64,000 nt of DNA from the NCBI GenBank assembly GCA_964581105.1, contig CAZOMB010000002.1, positions 1-64,000 on the forward strand, read 5' to 3'. The position numbers and the translations under genes are program-made. A model generated the notes under the pieces. The model was not told where the DNA came from and did no database searches. It saw only the letters and a program-made list of their open reading frames with translations. The DNA comes from UBA10161 sp964581105. Its GTDB lineage: Archaea > Micrarchaeota > Micrarchaeia > Anstonellales > Anstonellaceae. Below, in pieces: positions 31,991 through 40,891 of the stretch (the stretch's first letter is position 1; the number at the start of each line of letters is the position of its first letter).

Positions 31991-32413
31991 TTAATCCCTT
32001 GTTCCCTCTGAGAGGGAGATGTCTGCAAATCCATTCGCTTTCCCTTTAACTGAAATGCCGCACTTTCTAAGGTCGTTTCCTATGGTTGCCCTTATGTCAT
32101 TTTTCAGAGTTTCAATGGCATGGTTGTAGAAGCGCTCGCCATCTTTCTCTAAAAGCGCAACTGGCTTTCCATTGTCCTCAAAGAGCTTGAAAAAGAAGAC
32201 TGCATCCAATGGAACTTCTGGTTCTATTTCCCGGCCCTTTTCAAGGGGTTTTGAGCTCACTGTTGTAAAGCTGTTGTGCTTGCCAGAGCTTTTCTTTTCC
32301 CTTTGGATTGAAACCTGATATTGCAGGTTCTGCGCCCCATTGTCAATTATCGAGGGAAGCTTGACTTTTGTTACCACAAGGTGAAGCTGCCCCTGTTTTT
32401 GTTTTCCCACCAT
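31991..32413 (-). CDS. Orphan protein of unknown function
   Basis: 140 aa, soluble alpha/beta protein with many Lys and Glu, no Cys cluster and no membrane segment. ATG 32413 follows a CATATAAG box about 26 bp upstream, consistent with a leaderless start. Not recognised. Confidence 0.5.
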   Translation of the reverse strand: MVGKQKQGQLHLVVTKVKLPSIIDNGAQNLQYQVSIQREKKSSGKHNSFTTVSSKPLEKGREIEPEVPLDAVFFFKLFEDNGKPVALLEKDGERFYNHAIETLKNDIRATIGNDLRKCGISVKGKANGFADISLSEGTRD

Positions 32414-32450
32414 CAAACACAGAATAACAGGAAAAACTTATATGCGTTTG

Positions 32451-33443
32451 TCAGATAGGTTCAAAAAAGGGCAGGAAAATTGGGGATGAAAGAAGCCTGT
32501 AAAAGCCGATTGCAGCAACTATTGAAAGCACAAGCGAAGCAAGGGGGTAAAGCACCAGGTCTGCAGTTGCAATTGAAACAGCATTAAAGGAAACCGGCAA
32601 CAAAGGCTGTACCTTTGAGCCAAAGTCGCCCTGTGACATCTCATTTACCTTGTCGCGCACTGCTGATGTTGAGTCAAGGTCAAGAAGGGGTATTGAGGCA
32701 AATTCCGCGTTAAATGAGTCAAGCTCTTCAATTGCCTGGCTTGCTGATGTATGGGATATTGTCACTGTAAAAGAGTACAGGAAAAGCAGGGGATAGACAA
32801 TATGGGCAGCTATTGCGATTGCCATTGCAGCTGCGCCTAATTTTCTTGTTGCAAAAAATGTCCGCAAAATCAAGCCTGCAGGAAGGAAAACTGCCAAAGC
32901 CGCTGTTTTCACAAAATCAGCAAGCCCAAGCTCAAGAAAGGACAGGGCTGCAAGCCTGTGCGCATTTTCAGAGGCATTTGAAAGCTGCTTTGAAGCTGAC
33001 TCAAGCGCAAAAAAAGGCTGGGCAGTAATCACCCCAACAGACATTCCTAATGAGCTTGCAAAGCCTGTTATGTCTGCTGCCCGAGACAGGGAAATCCCAA
33101 GGTGCTCAAAGGAACTTTGCAATGCCTCGATGTTGCAGGAGTAATATGAATAAGGCGAGCCTGCAGGGTTTTGCGTGCCTGGGCAGTCTGGCAGCGCTTC
33201 TTGTGAAACAAGTGATGACACAGAAGAGTCCAAAAGCAGGGTAAATGCGAGCAGTGCGCCAACCATTGCAGCTGAGATTATGCCTTGGCCTATTTCCTCT
33301 GCCCCAAGTATTCTCATTCTCCTTATCCTAAAGCCCAAGCCAGTTCCAAACAGCATGCCGCCTATGAGTATTGAGATTGTTGCTGCTATTATTGCTATGT
33401 CAAAGCCGGCTGCATGTGCGTGCAATTCTGAAAGGAGCGTCAT
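32451..33443 (-). CDS. Polytopic membrane protein, possibly VirB6/CedA-like
   Basis: 330 aa with about six hydrophobic helices (12-38, 52-72, 125-150, 175-195, 205-230, 300-325) and two extracytoplasmic segments, the first containing a Cys pair. The pattern of helices separated by long Ser/Ala-rich external loops recalls VirB6 or CedA subunits of DNA-transfer machines, but no motif proves it. It is followed after 4 bp by another membrane protein gene. Confidence 0.5.
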   Translation of the reverse strand: MTLLSELHAHAAGFDIAIIAATISILIGGMLFGTGLGFRIRRMRILGAEEIGQGIISAAMVGALLAFTLLLDSSVSSLVSQEALPDCPGTQNPAGSPYSYYSCNIEALQSSFEHLGISLSRAADITGFASSLGMSVGVITAQPFFALESASKQLSNASENAHRLAALSFLELGLADFVKTAALAVFLPAGLILRTFFATRKLGAAAMAIAIAAHIVYPLLFLYSFTVTISHTSASQAIEELDSFNAEFASIPLLDLDSTSAVRDKVNEMSQGDFGSKVQPLLPVSFNAVSIATADLVLYPLASLVLSIVAAIGFYRLLSSPIFLPFFEPI

Positions 33444-33447
33444 AAGC

Positions 33448-33945
33448 CTAAATGTCCTTTACAAATTTCACTACCAGGACACCGCCAAGTGCGCCGAGTA
33501 TTGTGTCAACTGCAATTATTGCCAAGAGAGCCACATACACCAAGATTCCCTCGACATAGCTTCCAAGAGGCAGGGTGTCTGCAAAAAGGAATATTAGCAC
33601 AAGCAGGAGGGCAGATATAAAAGAGCCTGCAAGGCATGAAAGCGCCCCAACAAGCGCCCCTCTTTGGAAGCTGAGCGGCTTTTTCCTGAGCTTTTCAAGC
33701 ACAAGGGTTGAAACAGCGCCTGCAAGTATGGGAAGAAGGCATATGACTGGGATGAATGATACCACTACCAAATCCTCTTCTATGAAAAATACTGCGCCTT
33801 CTGCTGCAATGAAAAATGCAAGCAAGAGAAATGAACCAGGGATTATTGCAACAAGATATTCCCCAAGGCTGCGGATTATTCCCTTTGGAAGGAATGAAAG
33901 AACAGAGCTTTGGTCTGGCATCTTCTGCTGTTTTGAAGCTGTCAA
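33448..33945 (-). CDS. Four-helix membrane protein
   Basis: 165 aa, four hydrophobic helices separated by short loops, Ala/Leu/Val-rich. TTG 33945 has a GGTGAT ribosome-binding site 6 bp upstream; ATG 33921 is the alternative. It lies 4 bp before the VirB6-like gene and is probably part of the same complex. Not recognised. Confidence 0.5.
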   Translation of the reverse strand: MTASKQQKMPDQSSVLSFLPKGIIRSLGEYLVAIIPGSFLLLAFFIAAEGAVFFIEEDLVVVSFIPVICLLPILAGAVSTLVLEKLRKKPLSFQRGALVGALSCLAGSFISALLLVLIFLFADTLPLGSYVEGILVYVALLAIIAVDTILGALGGVLVVKFVKDI

Positions 33946-33988
33946 AATATCACCTTGATACTATGGGCACGCCTGCAAATATAAATGC

Positions 33989-34342
33989 TTACCCTGAAGG
34001 CTGCTTTTTCTCTGGCTCTGGGCTTTTTTGCTCTGCTGGCTGGCTTGCCTGCTTGCTTTCAGGGGGCTTTTGCGCCTGTTCTGAAGCCTCGTATTTCTTT
34101 GCAAAGTCTTCCAAAGCAGAGGCAAGCTGTGCGCCTCTTTCAGTAAGCCTAAAAATATTCTGCCTCCCTTTTCTTTCAGACTCTACTATTCCCTGCCTTT
34201 TGAGCACAGCCAGAAGGTTCACTGTATGCACATATGATGAGTGTGATTCTCTTGCAAGCTTTGAAGGGTACCATGACTGCTCAGAATCCTTGAGAAGCAG
34301 AAGAACAGCGCAGGGTTTTGCCTTGAGGAAAAGGTTTTTCAT
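33989..34342 (-). CDS. Winged-helix transcription regulator (MarR/ArsR-like)
   Basis: 117 aa. Residues 5-75 form a winged-helix domain ('PSKLARESHSSYVHTVNLLAVLKRQGIV'), and the C-terminal 40 residues are a Gln/Pro/Glu-rich tail. It could bind DNA near its own operon; the tail is unusual for the family. ATG 34342 is used; a GTG nine bases earlier overlaps pyrB. Confidence 0.6.
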   Translation of the reverse strand: MKNLFLKAKPCAVLLLLKDSEQSWYPSKLARESHSSYVHTVNLLAVLKRQGIVESERKGRQNIFRLTERGAQLASALEDFAKKYEASEQAQKPPESKQASQPAEQKSPEPEKKQPSG

Positions 34343-34347
34343 AAAAC

Positions 34348-35247
34348 TCACTTTTTGAGGCAGTGCACAAGTATTGCCATGCGCACTGCAACGCCGTTTT
34401 TTGCCTGCATAAAGTATTTTGCCCTGGGGTCTGAATCAAATTCTTTTGGTATTTCGTCAACCCTTGGCAATGGGTGCATGACTGCCATTCTTTTTGGCGC
34501 ACTTTTAAGCTGGCTTGCGCTTAGGTGGAATTTCTTCTGCGCCAGCCTTGCCTGGCCAGAGTCTGAAAACCTTTCCTTTTGTATCCTTCCAGTGTAAAGT
34601 ATGTCGCATGAGCAAAGGTCTGCTTCCTGAGTCTCAATTATTTTTGCTTTGAATTTTGCCCTTGCCTTTTTGACAAGCGATTTTTCCATTTCAAGCCCAG
34701 GAGGTGAAACCAGGGTTAATTTTGCATTGAACATTGCAAGTGCAATAAAAAGTGAGCGCATTGCCCGCGCATGCTTTAAATCGCCAAGCAAAGTTATGTT
34801 TAACCCTTTGATTTTTCCTTTGAGCTTTTTGATTGTGTACAAATCTATTAGTGCCTGTGTTGGGTGGCTTTGTGCCCCATCGCCGGCGTTTATCACTGGG
34901 TGTGATGCTATTTTTGCTGCCAATGAGGCAGAGCCTTCATTCGGGTGGCGGATTATTATTGCATCTGCATAAGAGTCAAGCATTTTTATTGAGTCTTCAA
35001 ATGACTCGCCCTTTTTGCATGAGCTTGTGCTTAGGCAAAACTCAAGGCTTTGCGCACCAAGCCTTTTGCAGGCTGCCTGGAATGAAAGGTTTGTTCTTGT
35101 TGAAGGCTCAAAGAACATGTTGGCAATAAGCTTTCCTTTTAGAGGCAAATGCCCTGCTTTTTTCAGGAGCTTTTCCATTTTTGCTGATTCTGACAAAAGA
35201 AACTGTATTTGCTTTTTTCCTAGCTGCTCTATTGAAAGAAGGTCCAT
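34348..35247 (-). CDS. pyrB: Aspartate carbamoyltransferase catalytic chain
   Basis: 299 aa. The carbamoyl-phosphate site FEPSTRTNLSF and the aspartate-site block 'HPLPRVDEIPKE' are intact, with 'GDGAQSHPTQALIDL' between. It makes carbamoyl-aspartate in pyrimidine synthesis. The regulatory chain gene pyrI is not next to it or elsewhere in the window, so allosteric control may be missing. Confidence 0.93.
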   Translation of the reverse strand: MDLLSIEQLGKKQIQFLLSESAKMEKLLKKAGHLPLKGKLIANMFFEPSTRTNLSFQAACKRLGAQSLEFCLSTSSCKKGESFEDSIKMLDSYADAIIIRHPNEGSASLAAKIASHPVINAGDGAQSHPTQALIDLYTIKKLKGKIKGLNITLLGDLKHARAMRSLFIALAMFNAKLTLVSPPGLEMEKSLVKKARAKFKAKIIETQEADLCSCDILYTGRIQKERFSDSGQARLAQKKFHLSASQLKSAPKRMAVMHPLPRVDEIPKEFDSDPRAKYFMQAKNGVAVRMAILVHCLKK

Positions 35248-35307
35248 TTGTACACCAGAAACTAGTGTGTGAAAAGATTTATAAAATAAAGTTTATGTTT
35301 TGGCTTT

Positions 35308-36180
35308 TTACATTGCTTTGAGCCTTTTTATCCTCTCGTCAATTGGGGGATGGGTTGAAAATGCGCCTGACAATGAAACAGGGCTTGCAAAGTAAATGGG
35401 CGCGGTTGCGTCTGACGCTCTTTGCACTTTTGCGCCTTTTTTCTTTATTTTCTCCAGCGCTGACGCAAGCCCAGGAGGGTATCTGGTGAGGTTTGCGCCT
35501 GTTGCATCTGCCAAATACTCTCGCTGGCGTGACAAGGCAAGCCTTACCAAATGCGCTGCTATTGGCGCAATGATTATTATCAAAAGCCCGATTATGGCAA
35601 ACAGGCCACCTCCTCCTTTTCTTCCTCTTCCTGCACCCCAGAACATTGAGCGTATGCCAAGCTCTGATATTATTGCAACCAAGCCCACCATTACAACCAC
35701 TAAAGTCGCAAGGCGGCAGTCAAAGTTTTTTATGTGGGACATTTCATGGGCTGCGACCCCTTCAAGCTCTGTTCTGTTCAATGCTTTGAGAAGTCCGGTG
35801 GTAAATGCAACTGATGCCTTTTCAGGAGAAGTTCCTGTTGCAAATGCATTGAGCGCAGGGTCATCAATAACATATATTTTTGGCTTTGGTATCCCTGCTG
35901 CCAAAGACAGGCCTTCAATGACATTCACCAAGTAAGGAAACTCGTTTTTGCGAGCCTTTCTTGCCCCAGACATTGTGAGAACAAGCTTGTCAGCATAAAA
36001 GTAGCTTGCAAGTATGTAAATTATTGCAAATGTGGTGCTTATTGCAAGGCCAAATATTCCACCATCAAGAAAAAGCCAGGTAAATGCATAAATTGCTGCA
36101 AAGGCAACTGCAAATACAACTACTATCAAAAGGTATGAATTGCGCTTGTTTGCAGCTATTTGGTCGTAAAAGCTTGCCAT
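35308..36180 (-). CDS. htpX: HtpX-like M48 membrane metalloprotease
   Basis: 290 aa. The zinc motif is HEMSH in 'GVAAHEMSHIKNFD', with four hydrophobic helices on both sides and the third ligand in 'SRQREYLADATGA'. It degrades misfolded membrane proteins. ATG 36180 is used. It is followed upstream by lemA at a 16-bp gap; the pair recurs across archaea and bacteria. Confidence 0.9.
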   Translation of the reverse strand: MASFYDQIAANKRNSYLLIVVVFAVAFAAIYAFTWLFLDGGIFGLAISTTFAIIYILASYFYADKLVLTMSGARKARKNEFPYLVNVIEGLSLAAGIPKPKIYVIDDPALNAFATGTSPEKASVAFTTGLLKALNRTELEGVAAHEMSHIKNFDCRLATLVVVMVGLVAIISELGIRSMFWGAGRGRKGGGGLFAIIGLLIIIIAPIAAHLVRLALSRQREYLADATGANLTRYPPGLASALEKIKKKGAKVQRASDATAPIYFASPVSLSGAFSTHPPIDERIKRLKAM

Positions 36181-36196
36181 GCCTCTCACCATGGCA

Positions 36197-36745
36197 TCAG
36201 AATTTTACCTTCACATTCTTGCGCTCTTCCCCTTGTGCCTTGAAATAATCGCGCCTTGTGAAGCTGAACATGCCTGCCACTATGTTTGTTGGCACTGTCT
36301 GTATTGCAGTATTAAAGGCAAGGACTGAGTCATTGTAAAACTGGCGCGCATATGCTATTTTGCTCTCAATTCCTGCAAGCTCTTCCTGCAGCATCATGAA
36401 ATTCTCGTTTGCGCGAAGCTTTGGGTAGTTTTCAGCAACTGCCAGAATGCTTTTCAAGGTCTCTGAAAGCATGTTGTCTGCTTTTGCCTTTTGGCCTATT
36501 GACTTTGCCCTTCCTGTTGCTGCCCTTGCTTTTGTAATGTCCTTGAAAAGGCTTTTCTCATGCTTTGCATAGCCTTTTACTGTCTGGACAAGGTTTGGCA
36601 CCAAATCATACCTTCTCTTGAGCTGCACGTCTATTTGCGACCAGGCATTGTTTATCCTCGCCCTTTGTGTAATAAGTGAGTTGTATGTCAGGAAAAAGAA
36701 TATTGCCACGAGAATAACGAAGCCAATTAACAGTATTCCAAGCAT
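36197..36745 (-). CDS. LemA family protein
   Basis: 182 aa. A single N-terminal membrane helix (3-24) precedes the LemA helical domain, with the signature 'NAWSQIDVQLKRRYDLVPNL' and 'ENYPKLRANENFMMLQEELAG'. LemA proteins are of unknown role but commonly sit beside HtpX-type proteases. GGGAGGTG lies 6-13 bp before ATG 36745, which decides the start over GTG 36751. Confidence 0.87.
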   Translation of the reverse strand: MLGILLIGFVILVAIFFFLTYNSLITQRARINNAWSQIDVQLKRRYDLVPNLVQTVKGYAKHEKSLFKDITKARAATGRAKSIGQKAKADNMLSETLKSILAVAENYPKLRANENFMMLQEELAGIESKIAYARQFYNDSVLAFNTAIQTVPTNIVAGMFSFTRRDYFKAQGEERKNVKVKF

Positions 36746-36777
36746 TTTCACACCTCCCAGTTAAAATGCAAAAAAAG

Positions 36778-37032
36778 CTAGCGGACTGCTTTTTTATCCA
36801 CGATTATGTGGTCAGATGCCGCAAGCACAGACGAGTATGGGACAACCAGAAGGCCATCCTCCTTGTTCATGCGCCTTGCAGTGGGGTTGTCAAGGTTGGG
36901 CTCCAAAAGCAGGTTTTCCACCTTTCCAGTGCCCTCTGACACCTCAAGGTCAATGAGCCTTCCCAGCTCCTCGCCGTCGTTTGTAATTATTTTTTTGCCT
37001 GCCAGCTGTTTTGCAATAACAATTTTCACCAT
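36778..37032 (-). CDS. PRC-barrel domain protein
   Basis: 84 aa, a single PRC barrel: 'AKQLAGKKIITNDGEELGRLID' at the N-terminus and 'DGLLVVPYSSVLAASDHIIVD' at the end. PRC barrels occur in RNA-processing proteins (RimM) and, in archaea, in division proteins (CdpB). GGTGAG stands before ATG 37032. A second PRC protein is at 58500. Confidence 0.75.
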   Translation of the reverse strand: MVKIVIAKQLAGKKIITNDGEELGRLIDLEVSEGTGKVENLLLEPNLDNPTARRMNKEDGLLVVPYSSVLAASDHIIVDKKAVR

Positions 37033-37119
37033 GAGCTCACCTTTGATTCTTGATGGCATATCTATCCTGTTCAAATTTAAAAAGCTTTAGTTCGTCGGGC
37101 AGAAAACAGGGGTAGTTGG

Positions 37120-37785
37120 CTAGCCTGTATCCTCTTTTGGCCTTTTTTTAACTGTTTTTGGGAAAAGGTCTTCGCTGGAAATGGTCTTAGGACCACCAGG
37201 GTCTTTTCCATAAAGGAGAGAAACTTTTCGCAAGAATTTCTTAATAGGGGTTTTTTCCTTGAATATTTCTAGAACAAAATCGTTTGTGCGGGCAGTGTGC
37301 ACGGCCTTTGCATAGTATGATTTGCCAATATCCGAGTAATAGACTTCCACATAAAAAAGTGCACATGCTTCTAAAACTTTCTTGTCCCCATATTCTATGA
37401 TGTGCTGTATGTAATTTGCTTCTTTTGATAACTGGCTGCCTGAGCTATAAACCCCCTTAACCTTGGTGCTGATGTCCTTTGCCTCTTTAACTGCTTCTTT
37501 GACTGCCTTTATACCCGAGTCTGCAGCTGAAAGTGCTTTTGTTCCTTTCTCAAAATAAGCCATTAGGTTTGCAAGGTCCTTGTAATTTTTATTAATCTCT
37601 ATGGTCTTTTTTGCAGCCTTGTTCTTGCTGGCCTTAAAATCCATATATTCCTTCAGCGTTTTCAGATACTCATCAGTTAGTGGTCTGCACTCGTTAAGAT
37701 ACCCGTTAAGAGGCACAAACCCCTTAGACTTTCCTCTATCTAACAAGTTTACCTTCTTTTCCTTCTTTTTTAGCTTAATTCTCAT
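37120..37785 (-). CDS. Orphan Lys-rich helical protein
   Basis: 221 aa, not recognised. Highly charged and mostly helical, with a basic start and end; a Lys/Ala-rich stretch near residues 90-120 may form a coiled coil. No membrane segment. Flanked by AT-rich sequence. Confidence 0.52.
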   Translation of the reverse strand: MRIKLKKKEKKVNLLDRGKSKGFVPLNGYLNECRPLTDEYLKTLKEYMDFKASKNKAAKKTIEINKNYKDLANLMAYFEKGTKALSAADSGIKAVKEAVKEAKDISTKVKGVYSSGSQLSKEANYIQHIIEYGDKKVLEACALFYVEVYYSDIGKSYYAKAVHTARTNDFVLEIFKEKTPIKKFLRKVSLLYGKDPGGPKTISSEDLFPKTVKKRPKEDTG

Positions 37786-37897
37786 ACAAATCCTCTGCTA
37801 AACTGTGTTTAGAAGTATTTAAATATGTATACTCTTCCACCATAAAGAGGCGGCTTTTTATTTGTGAGCTGCGCTTTTTCAAGCAGGGGTGTCAAAT

Positions 37898-38662
37898 ATG
37901 AAGGATAAGGGAAAACACCTAGGAAAAATAGTGAAAAATGGAAAAGTGCTTATTTTGGCAATGGACCAGGGAATGGAGCATGGGCCAAAAGACTTTAACC
38001 AGAAGAATATTGACCCTGAGTATGTGCTTGACATTGCCTGCAAAGGAGGCTTTACTGGCCTTGCTATTCAGAAGGGTGTTGCAAAGCACTATAAGGAGAA
38101 TTACTCTGGCAAAGTGCCGCTTGTGCTAAAGCTTAATGGAAGGACAAATATCGTGCCAAAACAGGAGGTTTATTCGCCGCAGGTCGCGTCAGTAAAAGAG
38201 GCAATTGCTTTGGGAGCTGATGCTGTTGGCTATACTATTTATGTTGGCTCGCCAATGGAAGCGCAAATGTTCAAGGAACTTGGAAAGATAGAAGAAGAGG
38301 CACATGATTATGGCCTGCCTTGTGTTGTGTGGTCTTACCCCAGGGGAAAGCACGTGCCAAATGAAAAAGACCCTGCAATGGTTGCTTATGCTGCAAGAGT
38401 GGCACTGGAATTGGGCGCTGATGTTGTGAAAGTGAATTATACTGGTGATGTTGAAAGTTTCAAATGGGTAGTAAAGTCTGCCGGCCGCTGCAAGGTAATT
38501 TCTGCAGGGGGAAGCAAACTGACTGATGAGCAGTTTATTGCAAAAGTAAAAGAAGTGCTTGCTGCTGGCGGGGCTGGAATGGCTATAGGGAGGAATGTCT
38601 GGCAGAATGAAAACCCTATGAAAATCACAAAAGAGATAACAAAGGTTGTCCTTGGAGATTAA
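37898..38662 (+). CDS. Archaeal class I fructose-bisphosphate aldolase (DhnA-type)
   Basis: 254 aa. 'ILAMDQGMEHGP' near the start and the Schiff-base Lys region 'GADVVKVNYTGD' are diagnostic of the archaeal class IA aldolase, with 'SAGGSKLTDEQF' and 'GMAIGRNVWQ' for phosphate binding. It interconverts FBP with triose phosphates. ATG 37898 is preceded by AGGGGTG. FBPase follows 20 bp later, making a gluconeogenic pair. Confidence 0.92.
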   Translation: MKDKGKHLGKIVKNGKVLILAMDQGMEHGPKDFNQKNIDPEYVLDIACKGGFTGLAIQKGVAKHYKENYSGKVPLVLKLNGRTNIVPKQEVYSPQVASVKEAIALGADAVGYTIYVGSPMEAQMFKELGKIEEEAHDYGLPCVVWSYPRGKHVPNEKDPAMVAYAARVALELGADVVKVNYTGDVESFKWVVKSAGRCKVISAGGSKLTDEQFIAKVKEVLAAGGAGMAIGRNVWQNENPMKITKEITKVVLGD

Positions 38663-38682
38663 GCGGTGGTTGATTGCAAATT

Positions 38683-39588
38683 ATGACCCTTTCACAGCAC
38701 CTTAAAAAAGCAGGGATAAGCCCTGAGCTTCGGCGCCTGATTTTTTCATTTGCGCACATTTCCCTGGATGCACAGCATTATTTCCCAAAATATTTGCAGG
38801 GAACAACGGGGGATAAGAACAAGTATGGTGAGGCTGTTGCTGCTTTGGATGAATGGGTGAATGGTTTTTTGTGCGACAGGCTTGTGAAAACCGGCCTTGT
38901 GAGGAAGATTTATTCTGAGGAGCTCAAAAAGCCCCTTTTTGTGAATAAGCGGGCGCCTTTTGTTGTCACTTTAGACCCTCTTGACGGGTCATCAAATATT
39001 GTTACCAATAACCCGTTTGGCTCAATCGTCGGCGTCTATAAAAAGGATTTGCCGCAGCCTGGCAAAAGGCTGGTTGCTGCCTTTTACAAGCTTTATGGCC
39101 CTGTGAATACTTTTGTTTATACTGTCGGCAATGGCACGCATGAGTTTGTAAAGCATTATGACGGCGATGGGAAGGCGCAGTTTTTGCTTCTTTCAGAAAA
39201 CATGAAGCTTCCAAAAAAAGGAGAAGTATTTGGCATTGGAGGCTATCCAATGGACTGGGGCCCGAAATTTTTGAAGTTTGCAAAAGACCTGTTCAGGAAA
39301 GAGAAACTAAAGGTAAGGTATTGCGGGACTTTTGTTGCTGATTTTTCGCAAATCCTGCACAGGGGCGGGATTTTTGCTTATCCGTCTGCAAAGAAAAAGC
39401 CTAAAGGGAAGTTAAGGCTGACTTATGAGGCGCAGCCAATGGCATTCATCATTGAGCAGGCAGGTGGTGCTTCCTGGTCTGGCAAAGGGTCTTTGGTTGA
39501 TGTAAAGGAAAAGAATGTTGATGCCAGGGTGCCGCTTTACCTGGGAAACAGGAAATTGATTTCAAAGCTGAAAAGGGCTGTAAAGTGA
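38683..39588 (+). CDS. fbp: Class I fructose-1,6-bisphosphatase
   Basis: 301 aa. The metal-site motif DPLDGSSN is at residues 98-105, with the further acid in 'IYSEEL' and substrate residues in 'GGIFAYPS'. Class I FBPase is of the bacterial/eukaryotic type; many archaea use the unrelated FBPA/ase or class IV instead. Together with the aldolase it points to gluconeogenic flow. ATG 38683 follows GGTGG. Confidence 0.88.
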   Translation: MTLSQHLKKAGISPELRRLIFSFAHISLDAQHYFPKYLQGTTGDKNKYGEAVAALDEWVNGFLCDRLVKTGLVRKIYSEELKKPLFVNKRAPFVVTLDPLDGSSNIVTNNPFGSIVGVYKKDLPQPGKRLVAAFYKLYGPVNTFVYTVGNGTHEFVKHYDGDGKAQFLLLSENMKLPKKGEVFGIGGYPMDWGPKFLKFAKDLFRKEKLKVRYCGTFVADFSQILHRGGIFAYPSAKKKPKGKLRLTYEAQPMAFIIEQAGGASWSGKGSLVDVKEKNVDARVPLYLGNRKLISKLKRAVK

Positions 39589-40767
39589 TTAAGGCTGCGC
39601 CCATTCTATTTCATAGTATTCTTCCTTGCTTCCTGGGATTTCTATTCTTTTTACCAAGTAGTAAGTGACTGAGGTTTCCCTGTCGCAGATTGCAAGCAAA
39701 AGCTCCAGCCCTATTCTTTTGCACTGGTCAATTGCATCTGCCAATTCTTCCCCTCCAATGTATTCTTCCTCAGAAAGCGAGAACATCAAATATTTTGGCT
39801 TTCCTGTTTTTGGGTTTTCTATCCCCCCATGCTTTCTGTGGTAAAGCAAAAAGTCCAAAGTAGTTGAAAGTTCTTTTTTTGGCTTTTTCTTTTTTGCCTT
39901 TCCTGGGATTGCAAGCACAAATGTTTTTCTCACTGAGTGGGCCACCCTTATTGCACGTGCCCATTCTGATATTAGAAGCTTGCTTGTGCGCGGAAAGCAA
40001 TGCACAACATGGCGGCTGTGCACCCATTCCTTGTTGGTTTTTACTGGAGAGGCGCCTGGGAAATAAAGCCTAAAATGCGTGCCAAACTTAAAGCCTGTTT
40101 TCAGCACAAAGCCGTGCAATCTCCAGTTTTCATATACTTCGTACAGGTGCAAAAAGTCCTTGTGCCTTTTTTTGGCTGCCTTTATTACTTCTTTTTCTGA
40201 TGCATTTTCAAGGTGAAGGCCGGCATGGCGGATTAGGAAAAGGGTTTCATATGCATCAAGCTTTGAGAGTTTGCCGCGCTGCTCTGCCTTGTATGAGCCA
40301 AACTGCCCAATCCAGTATTGCTCATACAGCCTTTTGCCTGTTTCCGGGTCGTCGATTACTGCCCACAAGTCATCTGCATAAAAGCGGCCCTGCAATGCAT
40401 ACTTGTCAAGCGAAAACTTTCCTTCAGGGTACTTTTTTGGGCTGTTTCTCCCATATTTGTGGGTGATTTCTGATACTTGGCGGGCAATCATTCCCCTGTC
40501 CCTCCAGTCCTTGTAAGTAAAATAGCGGGCCATCTGCTTTTTTGCCTCAAATGCCTTTGCAACCTGGTTAAAGCTGTACTGGTTAAGCGAAGGGTCCAGG
40601 CATTTTGCATTCCTTATGTCAATCAGGTAAAGCGCCTCTTCCGGGAAAAGCGAGATTACTCCTTTTTTCATGTAGCCATAGTGCCCGTTCACCAGGGATG
40701 ATACTGACTCTGGCTCTGATACCAGCAAGGATTTTTTCTGCAATGAAAACTCGATTTTTATTGCCAT
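39589..40767 (-). CDS. endA: tRNA-splicing endonuclease, three-unit fusion (epsilon-like)
   Basis: 392 aa, about twice the usual EndA subunit. Residues 1-115 resemble an EndA N-domain ('YLIDIRNAKCL', 'YKDWRDRGMIAR'). Residues about 120-290 are a complete catalytic unit ('YENWRLHGFVLKTGFKFG'), with the triad Tyr235, His250 and Lys281 intact. After a Lys-rich linker, residues 300-392 form one more C-domain ('ELADAIDQCKRIGLELLLAI'). This N / N-C / C order is that described for the dimeric epsilon endonuclease of Micrarchaeota (ARMAN). It cuts bulge-helix-bulge introns; both intron-bearing tRNAs in this window are potential substrates. Confidence 0.9.
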   Translation of the reverse strand: MAIKIEFSLQKKSLLVSEPESVSSLVNGHYGYMKKGVISLFPEEALYLIDIRNAKCLDPSLNQYSFNQVAKAFEAKKQMARYFTYKDWRDRGMIARQVSEITHKYGRNSPKKYPEGKFSLDKYALQGRFYADDLWAVIDDPETGKRLYEQYWIGQFGSYKAEQRGKLSKLDAYETLFLIRHAGLHLENASEKEVIKAAKKRHKDFLHLYEVYENWRLHGFVLKTGFKFGTHFRLYFPGASPVKTNKEWVHSRHVVHCFPRTSKLLISEWARAIRVAHSVRKTFVLAIPGKAKKKKPKKELSTTLDFLLYHRKHGGIENPKTGKPKYLMFSLSEEEYIGGEELADAIDQCKRIGLELLLAICDRETSVTYYLVKRIEIPGSKEEYYEIEWAQP

Positions 40768-40891
40768 GTTTTCACCTCTTATGCAGGTCTTTAACAAACT
40801 GCCTGCAAAAGTAAGCCAGGCTTTTTAGCTCATGTTTCATTGTGCATAGGAATTATAAAGCAATGCAGCTGGTAATGAATGGGCTGTGAGA

